Positions 1-7,539 of a DNA stretch of 21,279 nt are shown piece by piece. The notes below the pieces were generated by a model, which saw only the letters and a program-made list of their open reading frames with translations, did no database searches and was not told where the DNA came from. The stretch is from positions 1 to 21,279 of the forward strand of contig JAKOZM010000365.1 in assembly GCA_029779995.1 (NCBI GenBank), in the 5' to 3' direction. The first letter of the stretch is position 1. Each line of letters starts with the position of its first letter. Both the position numbers and the translations under genes were made by a program. Origin of the DNA: Actinomycetes bacterium. GTDB taxonomy: Bacteria; Actinomycetota; Actinomycetes; S36-B12; UBA10799.

Positions 1-599
1 CTGAGGGCCTGGCCGACACCGCGCCTGGTGTCCATCAGCGTGATGGCCAGGCCGAACGGGACCATCACCACCGTCAGAACCAGGCTGTCGAGCAGCTGAG
101 CCAAGAAGCGCGCGCCGAGAGTTGCCGGGGCTGGAGCAACGCCCGCTGTGCCCTCCGCGAAGCTCGGGCCTAGCTCGGGCGGGGCCGCGCCCGCGTCGGG
201 AGATGCGGCGAGGACCGCCAGCTCCGGCGAGCGCGTGATGTCATCCGCGCTCGGGTATGCCGTGACCCCGGCGCCCCCGAGCCAGTCGCCGTTCAGGTCG
301 GCACTGGCGTCGGCCGTCGGCACGACAAAGTCGCCACCGCCGAGGCCCGCGGGCGGCATACCGCCGCGGGCAAGTTCCGCCCGTAGAGCCGCCCGATTGA
401 TGGTCCGTTCCGTCGCCAGCGGCTCGACCGGCTCGCTCGTCGGGCCCGCGGCATACCCCGAGGAGGTTGATGGCTGAGCCGATGAGCCCGCCGGGGGCGG
501 TGCAGGTACCGCCGAGGCAGCAGCGCCGGCGACAGCTCCACAGCGAGGACAGGCGGGTGCGTCGTATGACGCCTGGTAGCCACACAGCCTGCAGATCAC
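1..599 (-). CDS. Zinc-ribbon RDD-family membrane protein (3' end outside window)
   Basis: The first 199 residues are visible; the rest lies beyond the left edge. I read it from GTG at 599 because AAGGAG sits 7 nt upstream and no in-frame stop follows. Residues 1-21 form a small zinc ribbon (C3-x2-C6, C17-x2-C20). A long Pro/Ala/Ser-rich linker with no clear fold follows. From about residue 161 the sequence resembles the start of an RDD domain: R164 and D171 lie in a hydrophobic first membrane segment (about 166-188). RDD proteins are small multi-pass membrane proteins of poorly defined role. In actinobacteria they often sit near MoxR/DUF58/FHA clusters. It lies after a strong terminator, so it is a separate transcription unit. 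It carries three copies of the CGGCATAC octamer, like the right block and unlike the adjacent secretion genes. The RDD call rests on only the first helix. Confidence 0.72.
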   Translation of the reverse strand, partial: MICRLCGYQASYDAPACPRCGAVAGAAASAVPAPPPAGSSAQPSTSSGYAAGPTSEPVEPLATERTINRAALRAELARGGMPPAGLGGGDFVVPTADASADLNGDWLGGAGVTAYPSADDITRSPELAVLAASPDAGAAPPELGPSFAEGTAGVAPAPATLGARFLAQLLDSLVLTVVMVPFGLAITLMDTRRGVGQAL

Positions 600-690
600 G
601 GGCTTACTCCTTGGACACGCCGATACGTGAATATGACAAAGGGTGTGTCTCCCTTGCCTCCGACTTTGCCACCGCAACGACAAACAGCCT

Positions 691-732
691 CGTCGGGTCG
701 TCCGCACCCCCCTGCAAGCGGACGACCCGACG
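691..732 (-). terminator. Intrinsic terminator after the small WXG100 pair
   Basis: A perfect 15-bp inverted repeat (691-705 with 718-732, arm CGTCGGGTCGTCCGC) has a 12-nt loop. It starts 8 nt past the stop of the last WXG100 gene. The minus-strand sequence after the stem is moderately T-rich (AGGCTGTTTGTCG), without a long T run, as is usual in high-GC bacteria. It separates the secretion genes from the RDD gene. Confidence 0.8.
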
Positions 733-740
733 CTTGGCGA

Positions 741-1013
741 TCAGGTAGAAGCAATGCCCTGTTCGGCAGCGTTCTGCAGGCACGTGGTGCCCATGGTCGC
801 GACGTCCTTAGCCACCGACTGCAGCGACGGAACGTGCGTGTGCCACTTCGCGAGGAAGCGAAGCTTGTCGAAGCCCTCCCAGTTACGGCCGACATCGCCG
901 ACGATGTGCGTGACCTGATCGGTGATGCGCCCGAGAGTTGCGGATTGCGTGACGAGCTGAGCCCCTGAGGCGCCCACCGCCGCGACATCCATTCCGTGAT
1001 CGAAAACAGCCAT
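741..1013 (-). CDS. WXG100 family protein B (EsxA/EsxB-like)
   Basis: A 90-residue all-helical protein of the size normal for WXG100 secreted proteins. The W-x-G turn is W45-E46-G47, midway along, between two amphipathic helices. WXG100 proteins form helical hairpins that dimerise and leave through type VII secretion driven by an EccC/EssC ATPase. The start ATG at 1013 has AGAAGG upstream. It is the second gene of a two-gene unit, 50 nt after WXG100 protein A, and is followed by a terminator. Its start (a G-x-D-V-x-A pattern) and its end (AAEQ followed by S/T) match the N-terminal domains of the two larger WXG-fusion proteins at 7540-9725, so the three are probably paralogues. There is no Y-x3-D/E export motif. 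It may be a structural substrate or a chaperone-like partner of protein A. Confidence 0.85.
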   Translation of the reverse strand: MAVFDHGMDVAAVGASGAQLVTQSATLGRITDQVTHIVGDVGRNWEGFDKLRFLAKWHTHVPSLQSVAKDVATMGTTCLQNAAEQGIAST

Positions 1014-1063
1014 GATGCGATCCCTTCTAGATCCGTGTTGGGTTGGAGTTGGTCCGGCCAGCG

Positions 1064-1333
1064 CTACTTGGAGGTGCGCTTCTGCTGGGCGATCTCCTGG
1101 TCAAGAGTGGTCTTCAGGTCCTGGATGAACTTCGCCGCTGCCACCACCTGCTGGTGTTGGGACGAGCGCCACTTGTTGACGAATGCCACCGAGTCGTCGC
1201 CATTCCAACTGCGGTCGATTTTGCTGACCTCGCTGTCGATCTGGCCGGCGAGCGACACCAACTTGGCATGCTCCGATGCCAAATCAGCTGACAACTGCTC
1301 GCACTTCGGAACGTTCATTCCCAACCATGCCAT
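1064..1333 (-). CDS. WXG100 family protein A (EsxA/EsxB-like)
   Basis: An 89-residue helical protein. I chose ATG at 1333, not the upstream in-frame start at 1354, because AGGAGG lies 6-7 nt before it. The start then also matches the M-x2-L-G-M-N/D opening of this family. The turn is W43-N44-G45, followed by acidic residues and a long second helix (about 47-85). It is first in a unit with WXG100 protein B, and such adjacent pairs usually form a heterodimer. A promoter with a palindromic element lies about 85-130 nt upstream. The role in secretion is inferred from the family and from the EssC-type ATPase gene just upstream. The gene has no Tyr codon, so it cannot carry a Y-x3-D/E export signal; any such signal must come from another protein. 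Confidence 0.85.
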   Translation of the reverse strand: MAWLGMNVPKCEQLSADLASEHAKLVSLAGQIDSEVSKIDRSWNGDDSVAFVNKWRSSQHQQVVAAAKFIQDLKTTLDQEIAQQKRTSK

Positions 1334-1417
1334 GATTACCCTCCTAGGTCCCAAGACTTTGATGGGTCAAAGCCCTGAATGATTCTTGCGGGTCTTGCAC
1401 TTCTTTCGATAAGGGAG

Positions 1418-1446
1418 ACGCTACAGCGACTCACTCATCATGTCGA
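1418..1446 (-). promoter_or_regulatory. Promoter for the WXG100 A/B unit
   Basis: On the minus strand a TCGACA -35 box (1441-1446; one mismatch to TTGACA) is followed by exactly 17 nt and a TAGCGT -10 box (1418-1423). The leader to the ATG at 1333 would be about 75 nt. The same arrangement and spacing recur at 9759-9787. This is predicted by eye only. Confidence 0.55.
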
Positions 1447-1466
1447 TGGGGACAAGTCCCCGGATC
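1442..1466 (-). promoter_or_regulatory. Palindromic operator abutting the -35 box, copy 1
   Basis: The core on the minus strand is GGGGACTTGTCCCC (1448-1461), two 6-bp arms around TT. Flanking bases GATCC on one side and ATCGAC on the other are shared with the copy at 9783-9808. The palindrome stops 1 nt before the -35 box, a typical place for an activator or a dual regulator. The regulator is not identified. Confidence 0.6.
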
Positions 1467-1533
1467 GCGAACCACCGTACTCTGTTGTGCCATAGCCCTT
1501 TCCGCTCAGCGAACGATTTCCTCCACCTCCTTC

Positions 1534-4500
1534 TCAGGGAATCGCCACCTGCACGAGTTCCACGGTGCCCTTGGTGACGTAGAACCCTCGCCCAGCCGGA
1601 AGCTGTGACCGATCGAGGGAGGGGAGGTCCGTTCGGAAGGCCTGATTTCCCTCGCTTCCTTCCGGATGCAGCACAATGCCTGTGCGGCTGGTTCGCAGAC
1701 GTGAAGGGAGCCCGTAGCTGCCACTGAAGAATTGGGCGTCCGCCTCGGCAACGACGAAATGGTCGCGCTCTATGCACACGCGCACGAGGTCTTCGACGTC
1801 CTCCTCCCCCGCGTCCGCAGTGAGCTCATCGACCCGCTCGAGAACCACGACGACCGGCGTGGAATCTGTCCGTCCCCGCAGAGCTTTGGCGAGCCGCCGG
1901 GCGCCGTCCACGGCCCCCTGGGGACCGACTGCGGTGCTCGTCCAAATGCCGAGAGATGCCACCGGAGAGGCCGCCCTCAGCGTCAGCAGGTGATACTCAG
2001 CGGTTGGAAGCGCCCTTCGAGTAGCGATGCAGACGGTCCGGACCGCCGTGGTGCGCCCGCTTCCCGATGGACCCGTGACGATGAACGTCCCGGACGGTTG
2101 GAAGGTCTGCGGGAGCAGGGAACTAGAGCTCACCCCCAGGACGGGGCGGTCACCGGCCATAGGCGGAAGTTCGCGTAGTTCCACCCGCTCGGCCAGGCTC
2201 TCGATGGCCGGAGCCGCGGCAACGCCTGCCCTTCTGGCGGCCTCGCCGAATTTCACGATTGCCCTCGCCTGCTTCGCCGGGTCCGTGGACCCCCCAAGGA
2301 CCGCGACCTGGATCTCGTCGGTGCCGCGAAGACCACGTCCGGCCGGCGTGTCGGCGGTCAACACATCCCCCGCGACGCCCATCGACAAGTAGTCGTCTGA
2401 GCTCATCCGCATGACGATTCGAGACTGGATAGCCGGAGACAGGGAGGCGGGCAGTCCGCCCCTTTGGTCCACGGCGAGGATGAAGTGGATGCCAAGCGGC
2501 CGCCCGGCTGCAGCGATCGCCCCCAGTCGGTCAAGCCACTGATATCGACCGCTTACCTCGTAAGCCTGTTTCAGGGCGCTGGTCCCGTCGATCAGGAGGA
2601 AGATTCGAGGTTCGGCCGCCACGTCAGCAAGGCGTCGGTAATCGCCGATCGTCCCGGCGTTCACCGCCTGATAGGCCGTCCTGCGCCGATCGACCTCCTT
2701 CTCCAAGTGGGTGATCAGTCGCACGACACGCTCGTGGTCGGAGCCGTTGATGATGCTGCCAACATGGGGAAGCGACTCAAGGACGTGCAGGTCACGGTTT
2801 CCGAAGTCCAATCCGTAGACCTGGCAAGGGCCACCGTTGATGGTGTAGCCCGCGCCAACTGCGATCGTGCGCAGCAGTGTTGAGGTCCCCGAACCCGACA
2901 CCCCGAAGACCGCCAGGTTGCCTTCCACATCGGGGCGGAACGACAGCGTTGGCTGTTCCTGACTGTCTGGAAGATCCACCATGGCGTAGGTGAAGTCGTC
3001 GTCGCGGCGCCTCGACGGCAACACGGCCAGGTCGTAGACGTTCGCCAGACTGGGCAGCCACGGCTTGCGGGGCTCAGGAAGTTGGGCCAGTTCAGCGGCC
3101 TCTTTGATGGAGGACACCAGTTTCTGAATGTCGGTTGGTCCCGGATTTGCTCCGGCCTCGTGCGGCTCTTCGTATATCCATTCCTGCGCTGGGCCAAAGG
3201 ACAACGTTCGAACGGACACCTCGGGCGGAGGCGGAGTCGTCGAGGTCCACCCTCCCGCGTATCCCGTTTGGAACGGAGTGAGGCGAGCCGGCCCGCTCTT
3301 ACTGACGGCCCGGCCAGGAACAGCGGGATCGAAGAACGCCGCCTGGGTAGACCCAAGCACGTCGTCGCTGTCTGACTCGTCGGCCATCCGCAGGGCGACC
3401 CGCAAGTTTGTGTTGGCTCGCAGGTTGTCCTTGATCACGCCGGCGGGACGCTGCGTGGCCAGGATGAGGTGCAGGCCGAGGGATCGACCGCGTTGGGCTA
3501 CGTTCACGACGCCGTCCACGAATTCCGGCACCTCATGCACCAGGGCCGCAAACTCATCGACGATGATGATGAGGCTCGGAGGAGTGTCTACTTCCCCACG
3601 CCGCTCGAGCTCCAGCAGGTCCTTGGCCTTGTACGTCGCAAGGAGATGCTCTCGATATCGAAGCTCGGCAGAGAGGGAGATAAGAGCTCTCCGGACCAAG
3701 TGCGGGGAGAGGTCGGTGACGAGGCCAAGCGTGTGCGGAAGGTTCGTGCACTCCCGGAACGCGGAGCCGCCCTTGTAGTCAACCAGCAGGAAGGTGACGC
3801 GTTGGGGTGAGTGGGCGGTCGCCAGTCCGAGAATCCACGCTTGCAGCAACTCCGACTTACCCGACCCCGTCGTACCACCGACAAGCGCATGGGGGCCGTC
3901 TGCCCGAAGGTCGAGGCTGAACGCCCCCAATGCCGATTGTCCGATGAGTGCCCGAAGATTCGCCGGTCGGCGGTTCGGCTCACTCGCGAACGGGCCGGTG
4001 AGGATCGACCGCGACTCAGTCCACCGCTCGACGACAGAGGCATGCGACGTTGCCAGCTCTGACCCCGCCAGGGATAGCAAGGACACATGCCGGGGGAGGT
4101 CGCTGGAGTCCTCGCTACGCACTCCCGCGTCGACGAGTGGCGCCATCAGCCGAGCAGCTCCGGCGGCCTGGGCCCCCGTGCACGCCTGAAGCCGCACCGG
4201 CGTCACCAATTCGGACTGACGCACGTAACCGACGGTTGCGCCCTCTTCAACGACCACGTAGGCCGTGCAGACGGCTGGCAGGCGAGGTTGTCCCTCAGCG
4301 ATCCACAGCACCGCGACGCCCTTGCCTAAGCCTCGCTCAGCGATGTCGACGAGCCTGCTGCGCTCGATGGGCGCGTCACCTTCGATGATGGCTAGGACAG
4401 TGGTCGACCAGGGCGCCGTATCCTTACTGTTTCTGCAAGCGATGAGCTCATCAAGTTGATCCGCGAGGGCGGTGCACGCCGGTCCGGTCGCCGCGAGATG

Positions 4501-5916
4501 CAGTGCCCCGATCGGCGACTGCGCCGAAGCCACATGCGGTAGCCACTTGAGGAAGTCCCAACTCGGCGCGGAAGCGGCCGACGCGAAGCTGGTGATGACA
4601 AGCTCCGCCGGCGAGTGCAAGCTGGCGGCCTGCATCACCAATGAGTAGGCGACAGGCAGTGCTGCGTCTCGCCGTCCTGCCACGCCGACGGCCCCATCAG
4701 TGAGCGGCGTCACGACGACGGGCACGTCGTCGATGAGTTCAAGTCCCGCGGTGGCCTTCTCCAAAGCCAGCCAGGCCTCAGCCTTCGATCGCCCCACCTG
4801 CGGCATCTCTGTCGTGCACCTCGATGGCAGGGCGCCAAGGCCAACCCGTAACTCAAGGTAGCGAGGCAGGTCCCGCCGCCGAAACCACAGTTGGGAGGAG
4901 CGCCGGTCGACCGCAGCTAGACACTCTTCGATGGCGGGATGCTCTTCATTCCGGACGTCATGTTCAATCAGTTGCTCCGCGCGAATGCGTTCAGTGATCT
5001 TGTCGACGTCCTCAAGGAATTCACGCATTGAGGCGGCGTACTCCCGCTTCGTATGCGAACGGCTCTCCATTGCACTGCCGAGCAACATGAGGGGCATGAG
5101 CAGGAAGAAGATCAACGATGATGCGTTCCCGGTAGTGAAGTACATGACGACAGCGAAGAGGAGCGGAAGTGTCGCCATGAGCCATGGCAAGGGCGCGCGT
5201 CTCGGCCGCTCGGGAAGCTCCGGAAGGGGGAACTCCTTAACGTCGAATACTCGACTGACCACTGGCGAGCGCGAGAAGAGAACCTGGTCGCCATCGAATC
5301 CCAAGACCCCGTTGGTGGCACTGCTCACCCGGGCCTCGTGCTGTTCGTCCTTCCACACCATGGCAAATCGGGTGTCGCCAATGACGACATTGTCCCCGGG
5401 TAGCAGTCGGGCACGAGTCACCGGCTGGCCACCGATCAACGTCCCGTTGGCAGATCCCAGATCAACGATCTCGACGACGTCCGTAACCACCAGCCTGGCG
5501 TGGTGCCGAGACGCGAGCGCGTCGCTGAGCTGCACCTCGCAACCTCGGCCCCGCCCGACGTAGGACGTCCCGCTGGGCACCGGGAAGGTTCGCCCGCGAT
5601 CAGGACCGTCAAGGACGAGGAGGTCGAGGACAGCGTTAGCGCCGCCACCGAACCGGGCACCTACCCAGCCCAAGCGCACCCGGACGCCCGACCGCAGGCC
5701 GCTTTCCGAGACCAGGCTACGAGGATCAAGCAGCCGGGACGCCGGGTCCAACAGCTCGACTGTGTGCTGGGCGTCCGAGGACGGTAGCTCTTGTCTGCCC
5801 AAAGGATCCGACAGCGCCAAGCGTCGAGCGAGGTCCCCCACGGTGACCGAGGAATCGACGGTTGCGGTCAGATCGATGTCGCGGCCCTGGGCGTTGAGCG
5901 TGAGATTCAGTTTCAC
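1534..5916 (-). CDS. FHA-containing EssC/EccC-type T7SS ATPase (three FtsK/SpoIIIE domains)
   Basis: The motor ATPase of a type VII-like secretion system. The start is probably GTG at 5916, overlapping the stop of the FHA gene in a GTGA quartet with GGAG 6 nt upstream; this gives 1460 residues. An in-frame ATG at 5928 would give 1464, and positions here use that numbering. Residues 6-86 look ubiquitin-like (YukD/EccD-N type) or like a degenerate FHA. A clear FHA domain spans about 104-192 (G-R-G-R, S-R-H-H, G-S-A-N-G-T). Two membrane helices lie at about 247-285. ATPase domain 1 has an intact Walker A GGTTGSGKS (684-692) and a Walker B ending DEF (D791). Domain 2 has GVSGSGTS (1009-1016) and domain 3 GPSGSGRT (1286-1293), so the Walker lysine is T and R there. 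Size and FHA resemble firmicute EssC more than mycobacterial EccC. In the family, domain 1 does the work and domains 2-3 bind substrate and regulate. Confidence 0.9.
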   Translation of the reverse strand: MKLNLTLNAQGRDIDLTATVDSSVTVGDLARRLALSDPLGRQELPSSDAQHTVELLDPASRLLDPRSLVSESGLRSGVRVRLGWVGARFGGGANAVLDLLVLDGPDRGRTFPVPSGTSYVGRGRGCEVQLSDALASRHHARLVVTDVVEIVDLGSANGTLIGGQPVTRARLLPGDNVVIGDTRFAMVWKDEQHEARVSSATNGVLGFDGDQVLFSRSPVVSRVFDVKEFPLPELPERPRRAPLPWLMATLPLLFAVVMYFTTGNASSLIFFLLMPLMLLGSAMESRSHTKREYAASMREFLEDVDKITERIRAEQLIEHDVRNEEHPAIEECLAAVDRRSSQLWFRRRDLPRYLELRVGLGALPSRCTTEMPQVGRSKAEAWLALEKATAGLELIDDVPVVVTPLTDGAVGVAGRRDAALPVAYSLVMQAASLHSPAELVITSFASAASAPSWDFLKWLPHVASAQSPIGALHLAATGPACTALADQLDELIACRNSKDTAPWSTTVLAIIEGDAPIERSRLVDIAERGLGKGVAVLWIAEGQPRLPAVCTAYVVVEEGATVGYVRQSELVTPVRLQACTGAQAAGAARLMAPLVDAGVRSEDSSDLPRHVSLLSLAGSELATSHASVVERWTESRSILTGPFASEPNRRPANLRALIGQSALGAFSLDLRADGPHALVGGTTGSGKSELLQAWILGLATAHSPQRVTFLLVDYKGGSAFRECTNLPHTLGLVTDLSPHLVRRALISLSAELRYREHLLATYKAKDLLELERRGEVDTPPSLIIIVDEFAALVHEVPEFVDGVVNVAQRGRSLGLHLILATQRPAGVIKDNLRANTNLRVALRMADESDSDDVLGSTQAAFFDPAVPGRAVSKSGPARLTPFQTGYAGGWTSTTPPPPEVSVRTLSFGPAQEWIYEEPHEAGANPGPTDIQKLVSSIKEAAELAQLPEPRKPWLPSLANVYDLAVLPSRRRDDDFTYAMVDLPDSQEQPTLSFRPDVEGNLAVFGVSGSGTSTLLRTIAVGAGYTINGGPCQVYGLDFGNRDLHVLESLPHVGSIINGSDHERVVRLITHLEKEVDRRRTAYQAVNAGTIGDYRRLADVAAEPRIFLLIDGTSALKQAYEVSGRYQWLDRLGAIAAAGRPLGIHFILAVDQRGGLPASLSPAIQSRIVMRMSSDDYLSMGVAGDVLTADTPAGRGLRGTDEIQVAVLGGSTDPAKQARAIVKFGEAARRAGVAAAPAIESLAERVELRELPPMAGDRPVLGVSSSSLLPQTFQPSGTFIVTGPSGSGRTTAVRTVCIATRRALPTAEYHLLTLRAASPVASLGIWTSTAVGPQGAVDGARRLAKALRGRTDSTPVVVVLERVDELTADAGEEDVEDLVRVCIERDHFVVAEADAQFFSGSYGLPSRLRTSRTGIVLHPEGSEGNQAFRTDLPSLDRSQLPAGRGFYVTKGTVELVQVAIP

Positions 5917-6971
5917 TGCACTCTCCATTGGGTGACGTCAAGCCAAACAACGGCTTCGTTGGACAGCAGGATCAGCGCGCATTCACCCGGGTTGACAACG
6001 GTCACGTCGCCTTGCACAAGGTGCCGCGGCACCATGCCTCGGACATAGAGCCAGGTGCCATTCCGGCTCCCGAGGTCCTCAACGAGGACTCCTTCGGGCC
6101 GCTGGCTCAGCCGGAGGTGACGGCGAGACACGGTCCGGCCGCTGTCGGGCACCCGAAGCGCCAGAGCGCCTGCGTCCGATGAGCCCTCCCCGGGCGCGCG
6201 CCCGATGACGACTGATCCATTGACGGCGACGCGCTGCCCGCCGGGGAGCACGATAGATGCCGCACCACGCGTCGATGCCGCATAGGAGTCGCCCTGAGGC
6301 TCGGGGCGGACCGGTATCGGTTGCACCGTGTCAGAGAGGCTGCCCCACCGAGCAGGCCTCCGCGGTTGGATATCCGATGAGTCGCGATCGGCAACGACCA
6401 CCTCCGATGACTCTGCCAATGCCGGAAGCAGGTCAGGGAGAACGCCGTGACTCGGCACGCCCGCCAGCCACCAGGCGTCAGGAGGCGGCGGCCCTACCGC
6501 CACGATGCTCCTCTCAGGCTCGGCGGCTTCCTGGACGGGATCTCTTTTCGGCAGGTCATCGACCCCCTGTCCCTCTTCACGTTGTGGAACGCGCAGGGGT
6601 GGGGTCAAAGGAACTGAATCGTCACACGCGATGAGCCGAACCGTCGAGACAGCCCAATCGATGGGTGCATCCAGCAGGAAGTCCTCAGATGTCGGGCCGA
6701 AGCTCTCGTCTTGAGCCCCATGCACATCGACCCTCGCCGGACCGCGCACGAGGACCCGCTGAACCGGATGATGTTGAAACAGTGCGAACGCGCACTCTGG
6801 GTGTTCGTCAAGGAGCGAACCCAGCGCAGCCAGATCTGCGGCGTCGGCTGCTGAACTCAGCGACCGGACCACCGGCGCGCCCCGGTCTACGCGCACGTGG
6901 ACCTGGAAGGCCGGACCAGCGACGTGGGTCCAGCCCACCGCGCCAACGACGTTGTACCTCACTCGACCCAA
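5913..6971 (-). CDS. FHA domain protein of the T7SS-like operon
   Basis: A 352-residue soluble protein. The C-terminal FHA domain (about 239-338) shows the standard marks: I-G-R (256-258), S-R-R-H (282-285) and D-L-G-S-R-N-G-T (299-306). FHA domains bind phosphothreonine. The first 115 residues look like a compact alpha/beta domain that I do not recognise. A Pro-rich, acidic linker follows (about 118-235). There is no signal peptide or membrane segment, so it should be cytoplasmic. The start is TTG at 6971: GGGAG lies 7 nt upstream, while the GTG at 6962 is too far from it. The stop overlaps the likely GTG of the ATPase gene by 4 nt, implying translational coupling. It probably works with the ATPase as an adaptor or phospho-dependent regulator. 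No kinase gene is in the window. Confidence 0.85.
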   Translation of the reverse strand: MGRVRYNVVGAVGWTHVAGPAFQVHVRVDRGAPVVRSLSSAADAADLAALGSLLDEHPECAFALFQHHPVQRVLVRGPARVDVHGAQDESFGPTSEDFLLDAPIDWAVSTVRLIACDDSVPLTPPLRVPQREEGQGVDDLPKRDPVQEAAEPERSIVAVGPPPPDAWWLAGVPSHGVLPDLLPALAESSEVVVADRDSSDIQPRRPARWGSLSDTVQPIPVRPEPQGDSYAASTRGAASIVLPGGQRVAVNGSVVIGRAPGEGSSDAGALALRVPDSGRTVSRRHLRLSQRPEGVLVEDLGSRNGTWLYVRGMVPRHLVQGDVTVVNPGECALILLSNEAVVWLDVTQWRVQ

Positions 6972-6998
6972 CTCAGAACTCCCTGGAAAGGTTTGACC

Positions 6999-7487
6999 TC
7001 AGCCTGCCGATGGACCAAGGCGCACGCTGGAGAGGACCTTCTTGACCGTGGGGTAATCCCGATCTTCATGCTGCGCAAGACAAGACCCCGTGAGTTGCAC
7101 CAGGAAGACAGGAATCGTCGGTTCTTCGGGCCTGACGACAGCGAACAGATGCACTTGCAGGATTCGACCCACGCGCTCATCCGTCCACGACAACTCGCAG
7201 CCCACCCATTCATGACCGCCGAACTCTGCGTGGAAAGATTCAGATACCGTCCCTTCCGGGCGGCGCGTGGATTCAACCGCCAGTTCGTCAAGCGCCTCGC
7301 CGACCTGCGTACCCTCGGGGCGCCGGTCGATGGTGACCACGACGTTCGTGTGGAAATCCGACTCCGCCACCGCTCGGGCCGCAAGTCTTGTCGTGAGCGT
7401 CGACACGGGTTCCCAGTCGTCCGGGACATCCAGGAGCACCTGCGGCTCGGCTGGGAACTTGGCACTCGGATACGTCAAACGCACCAT
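6999..7487 (-). CDS. LpqN/DcrB-like small protein (PsbP/Mog1-type fold suspected)
   Basis: A 162-residue protein of mixed alpha/beta pattern. The opening (about 17-55: a hydrophobic strand, D-V-P-D-D-W, a helix, then a N-V-V-V-T strand) and the later strands resemble the LpqN/DcrB/DUF1795 group. Those are usually lipoproteins, but here there is no signal peptide and no lipobox, so the protein should stay in the cytoplasm. ATG at 7487 has AGAGGA 7-8 nt upstream. It lies 52 nt after the WXG-fused Ala/Gly-rich gene and 27 nt before the FHA gene, inside the secretion operon. Possible jobs are a dedicated chaperone (like mycobacterial EspG in position, not in sequence), an immunity protein for the adjacent lipase, or an assembly factor. 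I cannot choose between these. The family call is tentative; that it is a real gene is firm. Confidence 0.7.
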   Translation of the reverse strand: MVRLTYPSAKFPAEPQVLLDVPDDWEPVSTLTTRLAARAVAESDFHTNVVVTIDRRPEGTQVGEALDELAVESTRRPEGTVSESFHAEFGGHEWVGCELSWTDERVGRILQVHLFAVVRPEEPTIPVFLVQLTGSCLAQHEDRDYPTVKKVLSSVRLGPSAG

Positions 7488-7539
7488 CTTCGGGTCCTCT
7501 CATCCTCACGTGCGATTTGGCACGCGTGCGTTCGTGTGG

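Noticed and set aside
241..585. Minus-strand frames at 241-585 and 293-583.
   Set aside because: They are out of frame with the zinc-ribbon/RDD gene that starts at GTG 599, which has a strong ribosome site and a sensible product.
1431..1493. A 20-codon minus-strand frame crossing the operator before the WXG100 pair, with AAAGGG upstream of its ATG.
   Set aside because: It spans the predicted operator and -35 box, so the WXG100 unit promoter could not transcribe it whole. It has no recognisable content, and chance is the simpler explanation.
5916..5928. ATG at 5928 as the start of the ATPase.
   Set aside because: It is possible, but GTG at 5916 has GGAG 6 nt upstream and a GTGA overlap with the upstream stop. 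The ATG has no clear ribosome site. The difference is only four residues.
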